Shown: positions 18,754 through 28,231, counted from the stretch's first letter. The stretch is 50,984 nucleotides of DNA from Prochlorococcus sp. AG-363-K07 (GCA_003280225.1 QCFO01000013.1:1-50984), one strand, 5' to 3'. The notes: generated from the letters alone by a model not told the origin. Translations and numbers: made by a program.

Positions 18754-19462
18754 CAAACAAATTGTCTCTTCAAAGACAGTCGCAAAGCTAAAATCGGTAA
18801 GCAAGCTGTATGGGCATGGTCAACTACTAGTAAAAGCACTAGATGACCTTAGCTTGCAAGTTCTCCAAGGTGACTATTTAGCCGTAATGGGAGCAAGTGG
18901 CTCTGGGAAAAGCACAGCAATGAATATTCTTGGATGTCTTGATAGACCCACTCTTGGTAGTTACGAGCTAAATGGTGTTGCAGTTGAAGCTCTTAATGAC
19001 GATGCCCTTGCAGATCTTAGAAATCAAGAACTCGGGTTTGTATTCCAACAATTTCATCTATTACCTGAAGCAACAGCTCTAGAGAATGTAATGCTGCCAA
19101 TGATTTATGCCGGTCATCCATCAACTATAAGAAAAGAACGTGCTGAAGAAGCTTTAATCAAAGTCGGGTTGAAAGACAGAATGGCAAACCGACCAAATCA
19201 ACTATCTGGTGGGCAACAACAACGTGTTGCAATAGCAAGGGCAATCATCAATCAACCAGCTCTTCTTCTTGCTGATGAGCCCACAGGGGCTCTTGATTCA
19301 ACAACGACCAGAGATGTGCTAAATCTTTTTGATGAGCTGCATGATCAAGGTATCACTATTGTCCTAGTTACTCATGAAGATGATGTTGCTTCAAGAGCTA
19401 AAACAGTGGCCAAGTTCAAAGATGGCAAGGTGGTTAAAATAGTTCAAAATAGTTCAGTTTAA
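18746..19462 (+). CDS. ABC transporter ATP-binding protein (LolD/MacB/DevA type)
   Basis: The 238-aa ATPase belongs to the MacB/LolD/DevA group. Walker A is GASGSGKST (about residues 50-58), the Q-loop is [21 protein letters not shown], the signature is [15 protein letters not shown] and Walker B is [13 protein letters not shown]. The group usually works with FtsX-like permeases in lipoprotein or glycolipid export, but no permease gene is adjacent. The start is a TTG at 18746 that overlaps the ndhB stop. GGGGAAAG lies just upstream at a suitable distance. The first 12-15 residues are variable. Confidence 0.9.
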   Translation: MANKQIVSSKTVAKLKSVSKLYGHGQLLVKALDDLSLQVLQGDYLAVMGASGSGKSTAMNILGCLDRPTLGSYELNGVAVEALNDDALADLRNQELGFVFQQFHLLPEATALENVMLPMIYAGHPSTIRKERAEEALIKVGLKDRMANRPNQLSGGQQQRVAIARAIINQPALLLADEPTGALDSTTTRDVLNLFDELHDQGITIVLVTHEDDVASRAKTVAKFKDGKVVKIVQNSSV

Positions 19463-19483
19463 ATAGAAGAAATTGAAGCTTAT

Positions 19484-20242
19484 TTACCATCGTCTCCAAA
19501 CTGCTCTATAAGATCCTTGCTTTACTTTTAATGCCCCGTCAGGAGATAATCCTTCTATCTCATATTTTAAAGTTGTTTTTACATCAAAAACTTCTCTGGC
19601 CCAAAGAATTCGTTCTACTTCAGAGCAAACATATTCTGGTGTAGAAATCAAATCAAAGGCATTTTCTAAGGCTAAAAGTACCTCTGAAGTCCACCAGATT
19701 GGATTACAGCTATAAGGACTAAGTATCTGCGCTAGTGAAATCCCTCCTATAGGAACATTATTACAAACATTTAATCCAATGCCTACTCGTCCAAATCTTA
19801 CGATTGAGCCACGATGAATAAGCCTAGGAAGAAATCCAGCCAATTTTTTCTCCCCTACAAGTAGATCATTCGGCCACTTAATTCTGACTTCTACATTTGA
19901 TTTATCCAACCTCTTAGCCAAAGCAACTGCTACCGCTAAACCAATTAATCCAGGGGAGCTAGTTTTCTCTTTTATTTGAAACGCAGCACTTATCCAGACT
20001 CCTCCCAATGGAGAATGCCATATTTTCCCCTGTTGCCCTCGGCCTTGATTTTGTCGAGAAGCTATGAAAGCTCTCGACAAATCTCCTCTTAATGGCTTCT
20101 CACTTAGCCAATTTGATAGTTCTAATTCAGTACTTGAACAAACAGGCTTCCATCTCAACTCCCAAGAGTTGCTTCCTAAAGAGCTTTCTCTCCATTGACG
20201 CATTACAGGAGCGCAACCAGTAAATCTATTAACTATTGACAT
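19484..20242 (-). CDS. birA: Biotin-[acetyl-CoA-carboxylase] ligase
   Basis: BirA makes biotinyl-AMP and attaches biotin to the acetyl-CoA carboxylase carrier protein. The 252-aa form lacks the N-terminal DNA-binding domain of the E. coli repressor, so it is a monofunctional ligase. The nucleotide loop is RQNQGRGQQGKIW (about residues 65-77), followed by WISAAFQ, the catalytic IKWPNDLLVGEKKLAGFL and VGIGLNVCN. The start overlaps the 3' end of the aminotransferase gene by 14 bp. The C-terminus DGALKVKQGSYRAVWRRW matches the short SH3-like end domain. Confidence 0.92.
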   Translation of the reverse strand: MSIVNRFTGCAPVMRQWRESSLGSNSWELRWKPVCSSTELELSNWLSEKPLRGDLSRAFIASRQNQGRGQQGKIWHSPLGGVWISAAFQIKEKTSSPGLIGLAVAVALAKRLDKSNVEVRIKWPNDLLVGEKKLAGFLPRLIHRGSIVRFGRVGIGLNVCNNVPIGGISLAQILSPYSCNPIWWTSEVLLALENAFDLISTPEYVCSEVERILWAREVFDVKTTLKYEIEGLSPDGALKVKQGSYRAVWRRW

Positions 20243-21425
20243 GCCACCAAGATTCCATACGCATAAAAGCCTCTTCTAATTGATCTTTAGGAAGCACCAA
20301 AGCTAGCCGAAGCCAATCACTACCTCCTTGACCAAAGCCTGAACCTGGAGTTAAAGCTACTCCAGTTTTCTTCAACAAGTCTGCTGCAAAAGTCTCATCA
20401 TTAAAGCCACTTTTTTTAGCCCAATATGGCAAAGGCATCCAGAGGTACATTGCCATTGAGGGAACAGGTACTTTCCACCCCAATTGACTTAATGCCTTCA
20501 TAGCCGTATCCCTTCGTTGCTTATAAGTTTCTAAAACTTGCTTTGGCCAGGAGGAACTATTCAATAGAGCCTCAATTGCACCTTCCTGCAAAGCAAGAGA
20601 TTGATTGAAATCCACAACACTTTTCACTCTGCGCAAAGCATTTATCAAAGGCTTAGCCCCTATTGCAAAGCCCAATCTGAAACCACCCAGGCACCAACCC
20701 TTTGAAAGAGAAAAGAACTCAATACCCCATTCCCTCCACCCAGGGCAATTTAATAAAGAAGGTGCGTTGTATTCAAAACAAAGATCTACATACGGATTGT
20801 CATGGGCAATAACCACTTCATGTTTAACTCCACATTTCATTGCTTCATCTAGCCAAGTCTGGTCTCCAACCTGAGCCGTTGGATTATGGGGAAAGCCAAA
20901 AATAATCATTTTCAACTGATCTAGCTGTGCATTTGTAAGTGAATGAAAATTTGGCTTCCAGTCCTCCTCTGCCTTAAGAACTAATTTTTCTATATGGGCA
21001 TCAGCCAAAATCAACCCACCTCTATGAGATGGATAAGAAGGATCAAGAATTAATCCAGTGTCCCCTGAATTCAATACTGCCAAAGGAAGATGAGCCGTCC
21101 CTTCCTGAGATCCAATCAATAACAAGACCTCTTCATAAGGATCTACATTGACGCCAAAGCGTTTACTAACCCAAATAGCTACAGATTCTCTGAACGGCTC
21201 TGTGGCCGCATGGAGACAATAAGCAGAACTCTTAGATTGAGCCAAAGAATTCTTAATGGCATGCAAAACAGTATCTGGTGGCTTGATATCTGTTGAACCC
21301 AAAGATAAATCTAATAATGAAGGCAAATCATTATTAGATTTGCAAACTTGATATGTTTGCTTGCGAATATCATTTCTTTCAAAGACGCCCAAGCCAAGGC
21401 GATTTATGCGTCTTGAAACTGACAT
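20229..21425 (-). CDS. Class I/II aminotransferase
   Basis: This is a PLP-dependent fold-type I aminotransferase, 398 aa. LDLSLGSTDIKPPDTVL at the N-terminus, LLIGSQEGTAHLPLAVLNSGD, FGFPHNPTAQVGD and the PLP-lysine segment FFSLSKGWCLGGFRLGFAIG (Lys about 240) are clear, as is the C-terminal SDWLRLALVLP with the substrate-carboxylate Arg. It resembles aspartate, LL-diaminopimelate and succinyl-diaminopimelate aminotransferases. The exact amino acid cannot be assigned by eye. The gene lies upstream of birA and overlaps it. Confidence 0.88.
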   Translation of the reverse strand: MSVSRRINRLGLGVFERNDIRKQTYQVCKSNNDLPSLLDLSLGSTDIKPPDTVLHAIKNSLAQSKSSAYCLHAATEPFRESVAIWVSKRFGVNVDPYEEVLLLIGSQEGTAHLPLAVLNSGDTGLILDPSYPSHRGGLILADAHIEKLVLKAEEDWKPNFHSLTNAQLDQLKMIIFGFPHNPTAQVGDQTWLDEAMKCGVKHEVVIAHDNPYVDLCFEYNAPSLLNCPGWREWGIEFFSLSKGWCLGGFRLGFAIGAKPLINALRRVKSVVDFNQSLALQEGAIEALLNSSSWPKQVLETYKQRRDTAMKALSQLGWKVPVPSMAMYLWMPLPYWAKKSGFNDETFAADLLKKTGVALTPGSGFGQGGSDWLRLALVLPKDQLEEAFMRMESWWHVNS

Positions 21426-21541
21426 AAATTAAACACATCAAAATAAAGGTTCATCATCAACACTAACAATTGTAAATTTAAAAATCCAAGGGAAATATTC
21501 TTCAATCAACTTAAAGTTAAAAGACTTACAAAAGTGAATCC

Positions 21542-22345
21542 TTAAGAGTTATCCATTAAATTCTTAAGTTTCTCAAGATCCTCGTCAATTTCAGAAACCT
21601 TAACTTGCTCTATTTGATCATTTGTACTTTGTCCCTTTGATTCAGCAGATGCGTTCTCTGCCGAAGGAAGGGCTACAGCCTGAGCTCCCCCTTGAAGCCT
21701 TTCACGCAGAAGGTTCAATTCTGCGTCCAAATCATCTCCATCCTCAAGGGCCGCAAACTGACTTTCTAATCCTGCTCCAGCAAGTTCAGCTGCTGCCAAA
21801 CCAGTTGCTTCAAGAGCCTCAACCTTATCTTCCATTCTTTCAAAGGCTGCCATGGCTGAACTAGAACCCATATCGCCAACAGCACTTTGAAGTTGCTGTT
21901 GAGCCTTAGCAGCTTGAGCCCTAGCTTTGAGCATATCTTTCTTAGTCTTAGCCTCAGCTATCTTTCCCTCTAACTTGACAAGACTGCGCTTTAACATTTC
22001 AACTTGACCTTCTTGTGCTTTCAGTTGTTTATCAAGGCCATCAAATGACTCTTGAAAAGCCTTTCTCCGAACTAAAGCTTCCCTAGCCAAGCCTTCTTCA
22101 CCTTTCTGCAATGCAAGCTGAGCACGCTCGTACCAACTTTGAGTTTGTTTTTCTGCTTGATCGGCCTGACTTCTAAGCCTTTTTTGACTGGCAATTGCCA
22201 AAGCCACTGCTTGACGAAGCTTTACCAAATCAGATTGCATATCAGCTACAGACTGATCAAGAATCTTGAGTGGGTCCTCAGCCTTATTCACAAGATCATT
22301 GAGATTGGCACGCAGCAATCTGCTCAGCCTGTCAAAAAATCCCAT
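21542..22345 (-). CDS. PspA/IM30 (Vipp1-like) membrane-remodelling protein
   Basis: The protein is an ESCRT-III-like coiled-coil protein that binds membranes. The typical N-terminal amphipathic helix MGFFDRLSRLLRANLNDLVNK gives the start at 22345. In-frame upstream codons to 22399 would add 18 atypical residues. Residues 25-180 are long helices with heptad character. After about residue 200 comes an acidic tail ending in VSEIDEDLEKLKNLMDNS, a C-terminal helix like that of Vipp1. In cyanobacteria Vipp1 maintains thylakoids. PspA is a stress paralogue, and I cannot tell which this is. It diverges from the DciA-like gene over 67 bp. Confidence 0.88.
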   Translation of the reverse strand: MGFFDRLSRLLRANLNDLVNKAEDPLKILDQSVADMQSDLVKLRQAVALAIASQKRLRSQADQAEKQTQSWYERAQLALQKGEEGLAREALVRRKAFQESFDGLDKQLKAQEGQVEMLKRSLVKLEGKIAEAKTKKDMLKARAQAAKAQQQLQSAVGDMGSSSAMAAFERMEDKVEALEATGLAAAELAGAGLESQFAALEDGDDLDAELNLLRERLQGGAQAVALPSAENASAESKGQSTNDQIEQVKVSEIDEDLEKLKNLMDNS

Positions 22346-22412
22346 TAAGACATCTCGCGAAACCATTAGGAGGCTAGCTAGCCCAGCAAAATTGTTCACC
22401 TAGAATGATGAG

Positions 22413-22955
22413 ATGGTGTTAGACAAAAAACAACGAAGAAAGAAGCTAGGGAATGGCGAGATACTCCAAGAAGCCTCTCCTGATCAAGCTTCTACTATTT
22501 CCAGTTGTCTTGATCAGATAAAAATTGCATGGAAAAAACAGCCAAACACAATTGCAGGAATTTGGAATGATTGGCCTAAGCTTGCCGGTGATCCACTTTC
22601 TTTACATTGCAAACCTTTAAGTCTTAGGAGAGGAGTATTAACAGTTGGAGCCAGCCATCCTCAATGGCTGCAAGCTCTTCAATACAGCAGACCCCAACTA
22701 ATTGCGAGACTTCGTGCCGAGGGGAATAGGATCAAAGAACTTCGTATTCAGCAATATCACCCTCTAAAAACCATAAGAAACAAAGAAACTGATCTGCAAA
22801 TCTGGGAAAAACATCCAAGCAGAGTAGATATTCATGGAATCACAACGTGCAATGAATGTAACGCCCCAGCCCCATCAGGAGAAATAAAGTTATGGGGCAT
22901 GTGTGGTTTTTGCCGAAGGAAATTACTATCTAATGAGGTTACTTATAAAAACTAA
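22413..22955 (+). CDS. DUF721/DciA-like protein with C-terminal zinc ribbon
   Basis: Residues 30-115 match the DUF721 family: the core WKKQPNTIAGIWNDWPKLAG, HCKPLSLRRGVLTVGASHPQ and WLQALQYSRPQLIARL. DciA members of this family help load the replicative helicase DnaB in many bacteria that lack DnaC. The last 40 residues hold two Cys pairs, C146/C149 and C164/C167 (CNECNAPAP and WGMCGFCRR), which should form a zinc ribbon. The start is ATG at 22413. The role in replication is inferred from the family, and the zinc-ribbon extension is a visible addition. Confidence 0.82.
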   Translation: MVLDKKQRRKKLGNGEILQEASPDQASTISSCLDQIKIAWKKQPNTIAGIWNDWPKLAGDPLSLHCKPLSLRRGVLTVGASHPQWLQALQYSRPQLIARLRAEGNRIKELRIQQYHPLKTIRNKETDLQIWEKHPSRVDIHGITTCNECNAPAPSGEIKLWGMCGFCRRKLLSNEVTYKN

Positions 22956-23007
22956 TTAATCATCAAAGAAAAATTAATTTCTATTCAGTTTAAAGAGTTG
23001 TTTTTTC

Positions 23008-24879
23008 TTAAAAACGTTCTGGCTTTGGCATTTGCCAATTAGGACGAATCCCTTCACTATTAATCAAATCAGAAGCTCTTTCATTTAAGAGGTTTCTATC
23101 GATCCTCCAAACAAAATATATACCAAATTTCCCAAGGACATCAGGTCTTAATCCATCCCAATGAGAGAGATGACTTGTTTGTTCATCAATTATAAGCAAA
23201 ACAGTTTGAGATGAACTTAATCTATTAACTGGTTTACCTTTCCAGCCTTGCCTAACCTCTAAAGATAATCTCTCGGAAAGATTAACTAAGTTTCTAGAAG
23301 TATTTCCTTCATAAAGGACTACTTTACCCGTGTAAAAATGGACCGAAGGCTTAGACACACCGACCATCGCAAAGCTCTCACCTTCAAACTGACTCGAGAG
23401 CATTAATTCCGAAGCATTTCTCAAAGGCAACTGCCTTAACTTGTCAACAAGATTAAACATTGGAATTATAACTAACAATTGAAACATCACTATTGGTAAC
23501 TGTAGTGATAGCAAGCCTCCAGGCTTAAATCTAAAAAACAAGATTAGTCCAAATAATGCACTAATAGTAAAGCAAAATGCTCCCCTTAAAATTATACCGC
23601 TAGAGATTAATTCATTCCCAAAATTTGGTATCTCAGGATCTTTTATGTAATCAACAAGACCAAGTTGAGTCCAAAATACTGAAGACCACATCACTAGTGA
23701 AATCGCCGCAATAAGCAAAATTGATATACCCCAAGCCCATAAAAAGAATTTACGCTGATTTCTAATCAGAAAGGCACTTTCTGATATCCCTATTAATATT
23801 GCTGCCGCTGGTATTGCAGGCAACCAATAGCTTGGCAACTTAGTTCCTGCACAAGTAAAAAGAATAAAAACACAAATCAACCAACACGAAGCAAAAACCA
23901 AAAGAGATTCAGAACGTTCATTCTTCGCAGAGGGAATACTCTGAATCACCGAAACGAAAAACTTTGATAGGCTTAGAATTAATAAAGGCGTAAATGGTAA
24001 AGAAGCAATAACAAAAACCATCAAGAAAAACCACCATGGCTCCTGATGTGAATTAACAACCGTTGTAAAACGCTGGAAATTATGATAACCAAAAAAACTA
24101 TCCCAAAAGGGCCTCCCTTCTCTAATTAACTCTATTAAATACCAAGGAAGACTTAAAATAATTGTCAGCAAAAATCCAAAAATAGGGCGTATACGCTTAC
24201 ATAAAATAACCAAGTCTCGCTGAACAAATGCAAACAAAGTAAGAATCATTATCATCAAAACTATCGCTACTGGGCCTTTGGTTAGTACAGCAAGTGCAAG
24301 AACAATCCAAGCGAAAACCCATGAAAAACGCGAAGGGTTTACATAAGAGCGCCACTGCAAAAGAAGACTAACCCCCAAAGTGCTGCAAAGCAGAGCATCA
24401 CTAACGGCAATTCGACTCCAAATCAAAACCAAAGGAGAGAGTCCAAAAGCAAGTGCAGTAATTACTCCAGATAGGCGTGGAAAAGTTATATTCTTTTGGG
24501 GCCAGCGCATGACAGTATCACCCAGGAAAATCATCAATATCACTGATGCAAAGGCCGAGGGGAAACGAGCTGACCAAGAACCCAAAGGGTCCCATATTTC
24601 CTGCCCTGGCAAAAGATAAATAAGACCCATTAACCAATAGGTCATTGGTGGCTTATCAAAACGTGGAATGCCATTTGCCATTGGAGTCAGCCAATCTCCA
24701 GTCGAACTCATTGTTCGACCTGCTGCTGCAAATTTGGGAGGCGTTTCGTCAACTAAGCCTGTAGAACCAAGTTGCCAAAAACAAATGATCAAGCCAAGCA
24801 AAAGGATGACTGCAAGACCTCTTAAGCGCCTACTTCGTGACAATGAAACTTTCACTTCTGTTCTCCCCAAATCAATCAA
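23008..24879 (-). CDS. ArnT/PMT-like glycosyltransferase (GT39/GT83 type)
   Basis: This is a large polytopic glycosyltransferase that should take sugar from a lipid carrier in the membrane. The 623-aa protein has about 11-12 hydrophobic segments. The first outer loop has LVDETPPKFAAAGRTM, with catalytic-type D44-E45, and RFDKPPMTYWLMG, both typical of ArnT-like enzymes. LTKGPVAIVLM and AGTKLPSYWLPAIPA are further family features. The start is TTG at 24879 overlapping the upstream glycosyltransferase stop. A GTG at 24855 is an alternative. The acceptor is unknown, with lipid A or a glycoprotein as candidates. Confidence 0.88.
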   Translation of the reverse strand: MIDLGRTEVKVSLSRSRRLRGLAVILLLGLIICFWQLGSTGLVDETPPKFAAAGRTMSSTGDWLTPMANGIPRFDKPPMTYWLMGLIYLLPGQEIWDPLGSWSARFPSAFASVILMIFLGDTVMRWPQKNITFPRLSGVITALAFGLSPLVLIWSRIAVSDALLCSTLGVSLLLQWRSYVNPSRFSWVFAWIVLALAVLTKGPVAIVLMIMILTLFAFVQRDLVILCKRIRPIFGFLLTIILSLPWYLIELIREGRPFWDSFFGYHNFQRFTTVVNSHQEPWWFFLMVFVIASLPFTPLLILSLSKFFVSVIQSIPSAKNERSESLLVFASCWLICVFILFTCAGTKLPSYWLPAIPAAAILIGISESAFLIRNQRKFFLWAWGISILLIAAISLVMWSSVFWTQLGLVDYIKDPEIPNFGNELISSGIILRGAFCFTISALFGLILFFRFKPGGLLSLQLPIVMFQLLVIIPMFNLVDKLRQLPLRNASELMLSSQFEGESFAMVGVSKPSVHFYTGKVVLYEGNTSRNLVNLSERLSLEVRQGWKGKPVNRLSSSQTVLLIIDEQTSHLSHWDGLRPDVLGKFGIYFVWRIDRNLLNERASDLINSEGIRPNWQMPKPERF

Positions 24880-25978
24880 GCTCTAGAGATTTCTTAGCAT
24901 TTATACCTTTTATGATCCAAGATTCAATACGCCTGGCGAATTGCTCATGAGAAGCTTTTTCCTCAACCCAATTTCTACATTCTCTCCTATTTAGTTCCCC
25001 CACTCGTGAAGTTGCGGCAATCATGGCATCAACATCGTCAGGAGGTACCAACCATCCTGTATGTCCAGATTGAATCAATTCACCAGGACCACCGCGGTCA
25101 TATGCCACCACTGGGACTCCACAAGCCATTGCTTCAACAACAACATTGCCATAAGCCTCGTTCCATTTAGGAGTATTCAAAAGAGCTCTACAGTTACGCA
25201 TTTCTTTCTGCAGTTCAATTGTCGGCAAAAAACCTCGCCAATCAATTGTTCCAGATGGGAAGGCCTCCTCCACTTCTGCAGCATAAGAAAGGTCTTCAAT
25301 TACCCCCCAAACAATTAATTGGTCTCCCAGAGCAGCAGCAACCGCAACGGCATCCTCTAGACCCTTCTCAGGAGCAACTCGACCTGCCCACCCAAGCGAA
25401 CCTTTCCCTTCGGGTTGAAAGGCATAATTTTCAAGAATAAATCCGTTACCAACTACTTCCGGCGATAAAGAAAGCTGATAATCGGAAGCTTGACGAAAAG
25501 TATGAAAAGCCAAACGAGTTGGATCAGATCGCGACAAATCACCTATCAGGGTTTTCATAACTTCGGAAACAGCACCCATACTGATCAGATGAAACAACTC
25601 GGCATCTACCCGAGAAGTAAGCCAGATAGGAAGCCAGTCATAACTAAAATTCAAAACAGCGTCACATGATTTCCCCAAATCCAGAGCTTGTTCCCAAAGA
25701 GCCAACAAGACTCCATCTGGAGGAATCACCATTGGAGCACTAGCTTCTTGATGCTGCCAACTTGGCTGATCTATTCCAGCTACATGCCTAATCTCCGCTT
25801 TTGCGCAGTCAGATGGAAGTTCAGAACCTTCTGGAGCCAACAAAATAATCTTATGTCCTAAACCCAACAACCCCTTAATCAAAGAGCGCATAGTCAACTC
25901 CACTCCACCACCTCTTCCGCTACCTAAATAACCAATAGGAGTACTAACAAGAACAAGCTCCATCGAACTGCTACTCAT
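24872..25978 (-). CDS. Glycosyltransferase family 4 protein
   Basis: GT-B fold retaining glycosyltransferase, 368 aa. The N-terminal STPIGYLGSGRGGGVELTMR (about 12-31) and GHKIILLAPEGS form the acceptor domain. LGWAGRVAPEKGLEDAVAVA begins the donor domain. EAYGNVVVEAMACGVPVVAY carries the EX7E motif. The N-terminus resembles the cyanobacterial UDP-glucose:tetrahydrobiopterin glucosyltransferase group, which is known to glucosylate pterins, but this is from memory and not tested. The gene is coupled to the EamA-type transporter upstream and the GT39-like gene downstream by 4- to 8-bp overlaps. Confidence 0.88.
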   Translation of the reverse strand: MSSSSMELVLVSTPIGYLGSGRGGGVELTMRSLIKGLLGLGHKIILLAPEGSELPSDCAKAEIRHVAGIDQPSWQHQEASAPMVIPPDGVLLALWEQALDLGKSCDAVLNFSYDWLPIWLTSRVDAELFHLISMGAVSEVMKTLIGDLSRSDPTRLAFHTFRQASDYQLSLSPEVVGNGFILENYAFQPEGKGSLGWAGRVAPEKGLEDAVAVAAALGDQLIVWGVIEDLSYAAEVEEAFPSGTIDWRGFLPTIELQKEMRNCRALLNTPKWNEAYGNVVVEAMACGVPVVAYDRGGPGELIQSGHTGWLVPPDDVDAMIAATSRVGELNRRECRNWVEEKASHEQFARRIESWIIKGINAKKSLELD

Positions 25979-26943
25979 CCTTCAGTACCTTTAGCTACAA
26001 AACTTGATTCAGCTGAATGCTTTGGTTCCCAAAAACGTTTCCGTTGGCTAACGAATAAAACAGAAACCAACACTAAGAGAACCCCAATCCACTGAAATAT
26101 ATGCAATCTTTCTCCAAGCCATATGCCTCCACTAGCAAGAGCAAACACAGGTGTCAAAAAGGCAAGTGTGCTGAAACTAGTTAATTCTTCCTTGTTAGCA
26201 AACCAAAAAAACAATCCATATGCCAATGCGCTTCCAAAAAGACTTGAATAGGCCATTAAACCCCATTCAAAGGGGGACCAATTAGGCCAAAAGGGCAGGC
26301 TTTGATCAAATAAATGCCAAATAAGTAGAGGAGAGCTACCCAAAGCCATGTGCCAACCAGTAACTGCTACTGGATCACTTTCCTTACAGGCAAATCTTAT
26401 AAGCACTGTTCCAAGCGCCATTGCAACTGCAGCCGCCAACATCCAAGCTTCGCCATTACTCCAAAGATTTTGGATTGACACCTGCTGCTGCCCCATTAAG
26501 AACCACTGCTTTAAAAGTTCTGGAGGAGCTCCCAAGCAAATAATCCCCAAAAGCCCTAAAACCAATCCAATCCAACCAATGGGATTTATTGCATCACCAA
26601 ACAAGCTGCGGGCCAATAGAGCAACCATTAACGGCTGTGAATCAATTAGTACAGAGCCCAGTCCAGCTCCAGTTTCTGCAAGTCCTTTGGCTAGGCAAAA
26701 TTGAAAAACAGTTGCATCAACAAACGTAAATATCAAAAACCAACCAAAATCACTTCTAGCGATGGTCCATTTTCGGCCTAAAAAAGGCACTGCTACCAAG
26801 ATTGCCAGCCCAGCAGGAAATAAGCGCAACGATGCTACCAAGCTAGGTCCTGCAGAGCTAACAAGCGGTGCCATAGCTGCCATTGCTGTCCCCCAAAGGG
26901 CAAATGGCAAAACCATCAGCAACCAATGCCGAATTGAAAACAT
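25975..26943 (-). CDS. EamA-family (DMT superfamily) transporter
   Basis: A ten-segment membrane transporter with two EamA repeats. The first repeat has LPFALWGTAMAAMAPLV and LIDSQPLMVALLARSLFGD, the second AAAVAMALGTVLIRFA and LAFLTPVFALASGGIWLGE. The substrate is not predictable, and related proteins move amino acids, nucleotides or sugars. I set the start at ATG 26943 (MFSIRHWLL), as the ORF can be extended to 27039 only by running into the divergent sppA gene. An AAGGAG sits upstream at a somewhat long spacing. The gene heads an operon with two glycosyltransferases. Confidence 0.88.
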   Translation of the reverse strand: MFSIRHWLLMVLPFALWGTAMAAMAPLVSSAGPSLVASLRLFPAGLAILVAVPFLGRKWTIARSDFGWFLIFTFVDATVFQFCLAKGLAETGAGLGSVLIDSQPLMVALLARSLFGDAINPIGWIGLVLGLLGIICLGAPPELLKQWFLMGQQQVSIQNLWSNGEAWMLAAAVAMALGTVLIRFACKESDPVAVTGWHMALGSSPLLIWHLFDQSLPFWPNWSPFEWGLMAYSSLFGSALAYGLFFWFANKEELTSFSTLAFLTPVFALASGGIWLGERLHIFQWIGVLLVLVSVLFVSQRKRFWEPKHSAESSFVAKGTEG

Positions 26944-26996
26944 AAGGTCAGAAAGCTTGCTCCTTTTTAAGATCGAATGAATAACGCATAACTGGA

Positions 26997-27809
26997 ATGA
27001 TCTGGCCCTTGCGCCGCAAATCCCGCAAAAGGATGGCACGCATCATTATTGACGGTCCAATCAATGGGGCTACGCGAAAGATTGTGCTAAAGGCTTTAAG
27101 GCAAATTGAAGAACGGGAATTTCCCGCTCTTCTACTTCGCATAGATAGTCCTGGAGGCACAGTGGGCGATAGCCAAGAGATTCATGAGGCCCTACTTCGA
27201 CTGAGGGAGAAAGGTTGTCATGTCGTTGCTAGTTTTGGCAACATTTCTGCCTCTGGAGGAGTTTATGTAGGTGTCGCAGCCGACAAGATTGTTGCCAACC
27301 CAGGCACGATTACTGGTTCTATAGGGGTAATTCTGCGCGGAAACAACCTTTCGAAATTGTTAGAGCGTATAGGTATACGTTTTGAAACTGTCAAAAGTGG
27401 GGTATTCAAAGATATCCTCTCACCCGATAGAGCACTCACAGCCGAAGAAAGAAACCTACTTCAATCTTTAATTGACAGCAGTTATTCTCAATTCGTAAAT
27501 GCAGTAGCCAAAGGGCGGCAATTATCTCAAGAGAAAGTTTATGAATTTGCTGATGGAAGGGTCTTTACTGGTGAACAAGCAAAAGAACTTGGTTTAGTAG
27601 ATGAGATTGGAGATGAAGACTCCGCCAGACGACTTGCAGCAAAATTAGCTGGTTTAGATGAAGATAAAGCCAGAACAGTCACCCTTGGAAATCCACCCAA
27701 GAAATTACTAGGGCTATTACCAGGAGGCTCTATTCTCTCGAGCTTCTTAGAATCAATTACCTGGGAATTTTCTAACAGCGGCCATGTCCTTTGGCTTTAC
27801 AAGCCCTAA
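26997..27809 (+). CDS. sppA: Signal peptide peptidase SppA, short S49 form
   Basis: SppA degrades leftover signal peptides in the membrane. The 270-aa protein is the short S49 form, with one protease domain. The RIDSPGGTVGDSQEIHEAL segment starts the fold. The nucleophile is S86 in NISASGGVYVG, and the general base is expected at K138 in VKSGVFKDILSP, the same 52-residue spacing as in the Bacillus enzyme. AADKIVANPGTITGSIGVI is also typical. The N-terminus lacks a clear membrane segment, but the C-terminus (PGGSILSSFLESITWEF) may associate with it. The aroH gene follows with a 3-bp gap. Confidence 0.93.
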   Translation: MIWPLRRKSRKRMARIIIDGPINGATRKIVLKALRQIEEREFPALLLRIDSPGGTVGDSQEIHEALLRLREKGCHVVASFGNISASGGVYVGVAADKIVANPGTITGSIGVILRGNNLSKLLERIGIRFETVKSGVFKDILSPDRALTAEERNLLQSLIDSSYSQFVNAVAKGRQLSQEKVYEFADGRVFTGEQAKELGLVDEIGDEDSARRLAAKLAGLDEDKARTVTLGNPPKKLLGLLPGGSILSSFLESITWEFSNSGHVLWLYKP

Positions 27810-27812
27810 GCC

Positions 27813-28202
27813 ATGGTGTTATCTAAAGAAAGCCTTCAATTGCAAGCCTTAAGAGGAGCAACTACAACTGACTGTAATTCAACTGAAGCGATAGAAGCTT
27901 CAGTAAAAGAGCTAGTAAATGAATTGGTTAAAAGGAACAAACTTGAACCAAAGCAAATTGTTTCAATAACCTTCTCGGCAACTAAAGATTTAGATGCATG
28001 TTTTCCAGCTTCAATTGCAAGGCAGCAAGAAGGCTGGCAAAACGTTGCTTTGATTGATTGTCAACAAATGCACGTCAAAAGTGATCTAAAACGTTGTATC
28101 AGAATTCTTGCTCACGTTTGGCTTGCAACCAATCAAAAACCTCAACACACCTATCTTAGAGAAGCAATTTCGCTAAGGCCGGATAGGTCAAGGAATCCCT
28201 GA
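27813..28202 (+). CDS. aroH: Chorismate mutase, AroH type
   Basis: The enzyme converts chorismate to prephenate for phenylalanine and tyrosine synthesis. This is the small trimeric Bacillus AroH type (129 aa). LQALRGATTTDCNSTEAIEA contains the active-site Arg. The segments IVSITFSATKDLDACFPA and the C-terminal HTYLREAISLRPD are strongly conserved family features, including the Tyr and Arg of the active site. The preceding gene is sppA, three bases away, so the two are co-transcribed though not functionally related. Confidence 0.93.
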   Translation: MVLSKESLQLQALRGATTTDCNSTEAIEASVKELVNELVKRNKLEPKQIVSITFSATKDLDACFPASIARQQEGWQNVALIDCQQMHVKSDLKRCIRILAHVWLATNQKPQHTYLREAISLRPDRSRNP

Positions 28203-28215
28203 CACCTAATGCGCC

Positions 28216-28231
28216 GGCATAAATTTATGCC
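28216..28231. repeat. 16-bp perfect palindrome downstream of aroH
   Basis: GGCATAAATTTATGCC is a perfect palindrome between aroH and the DUF2808 gene, 70 bp before the start of the latter. No T-run follows, so it is a poor terminator. It may be an operator or a chance AT-rich symmetric sequence. Confidence 0.4.
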
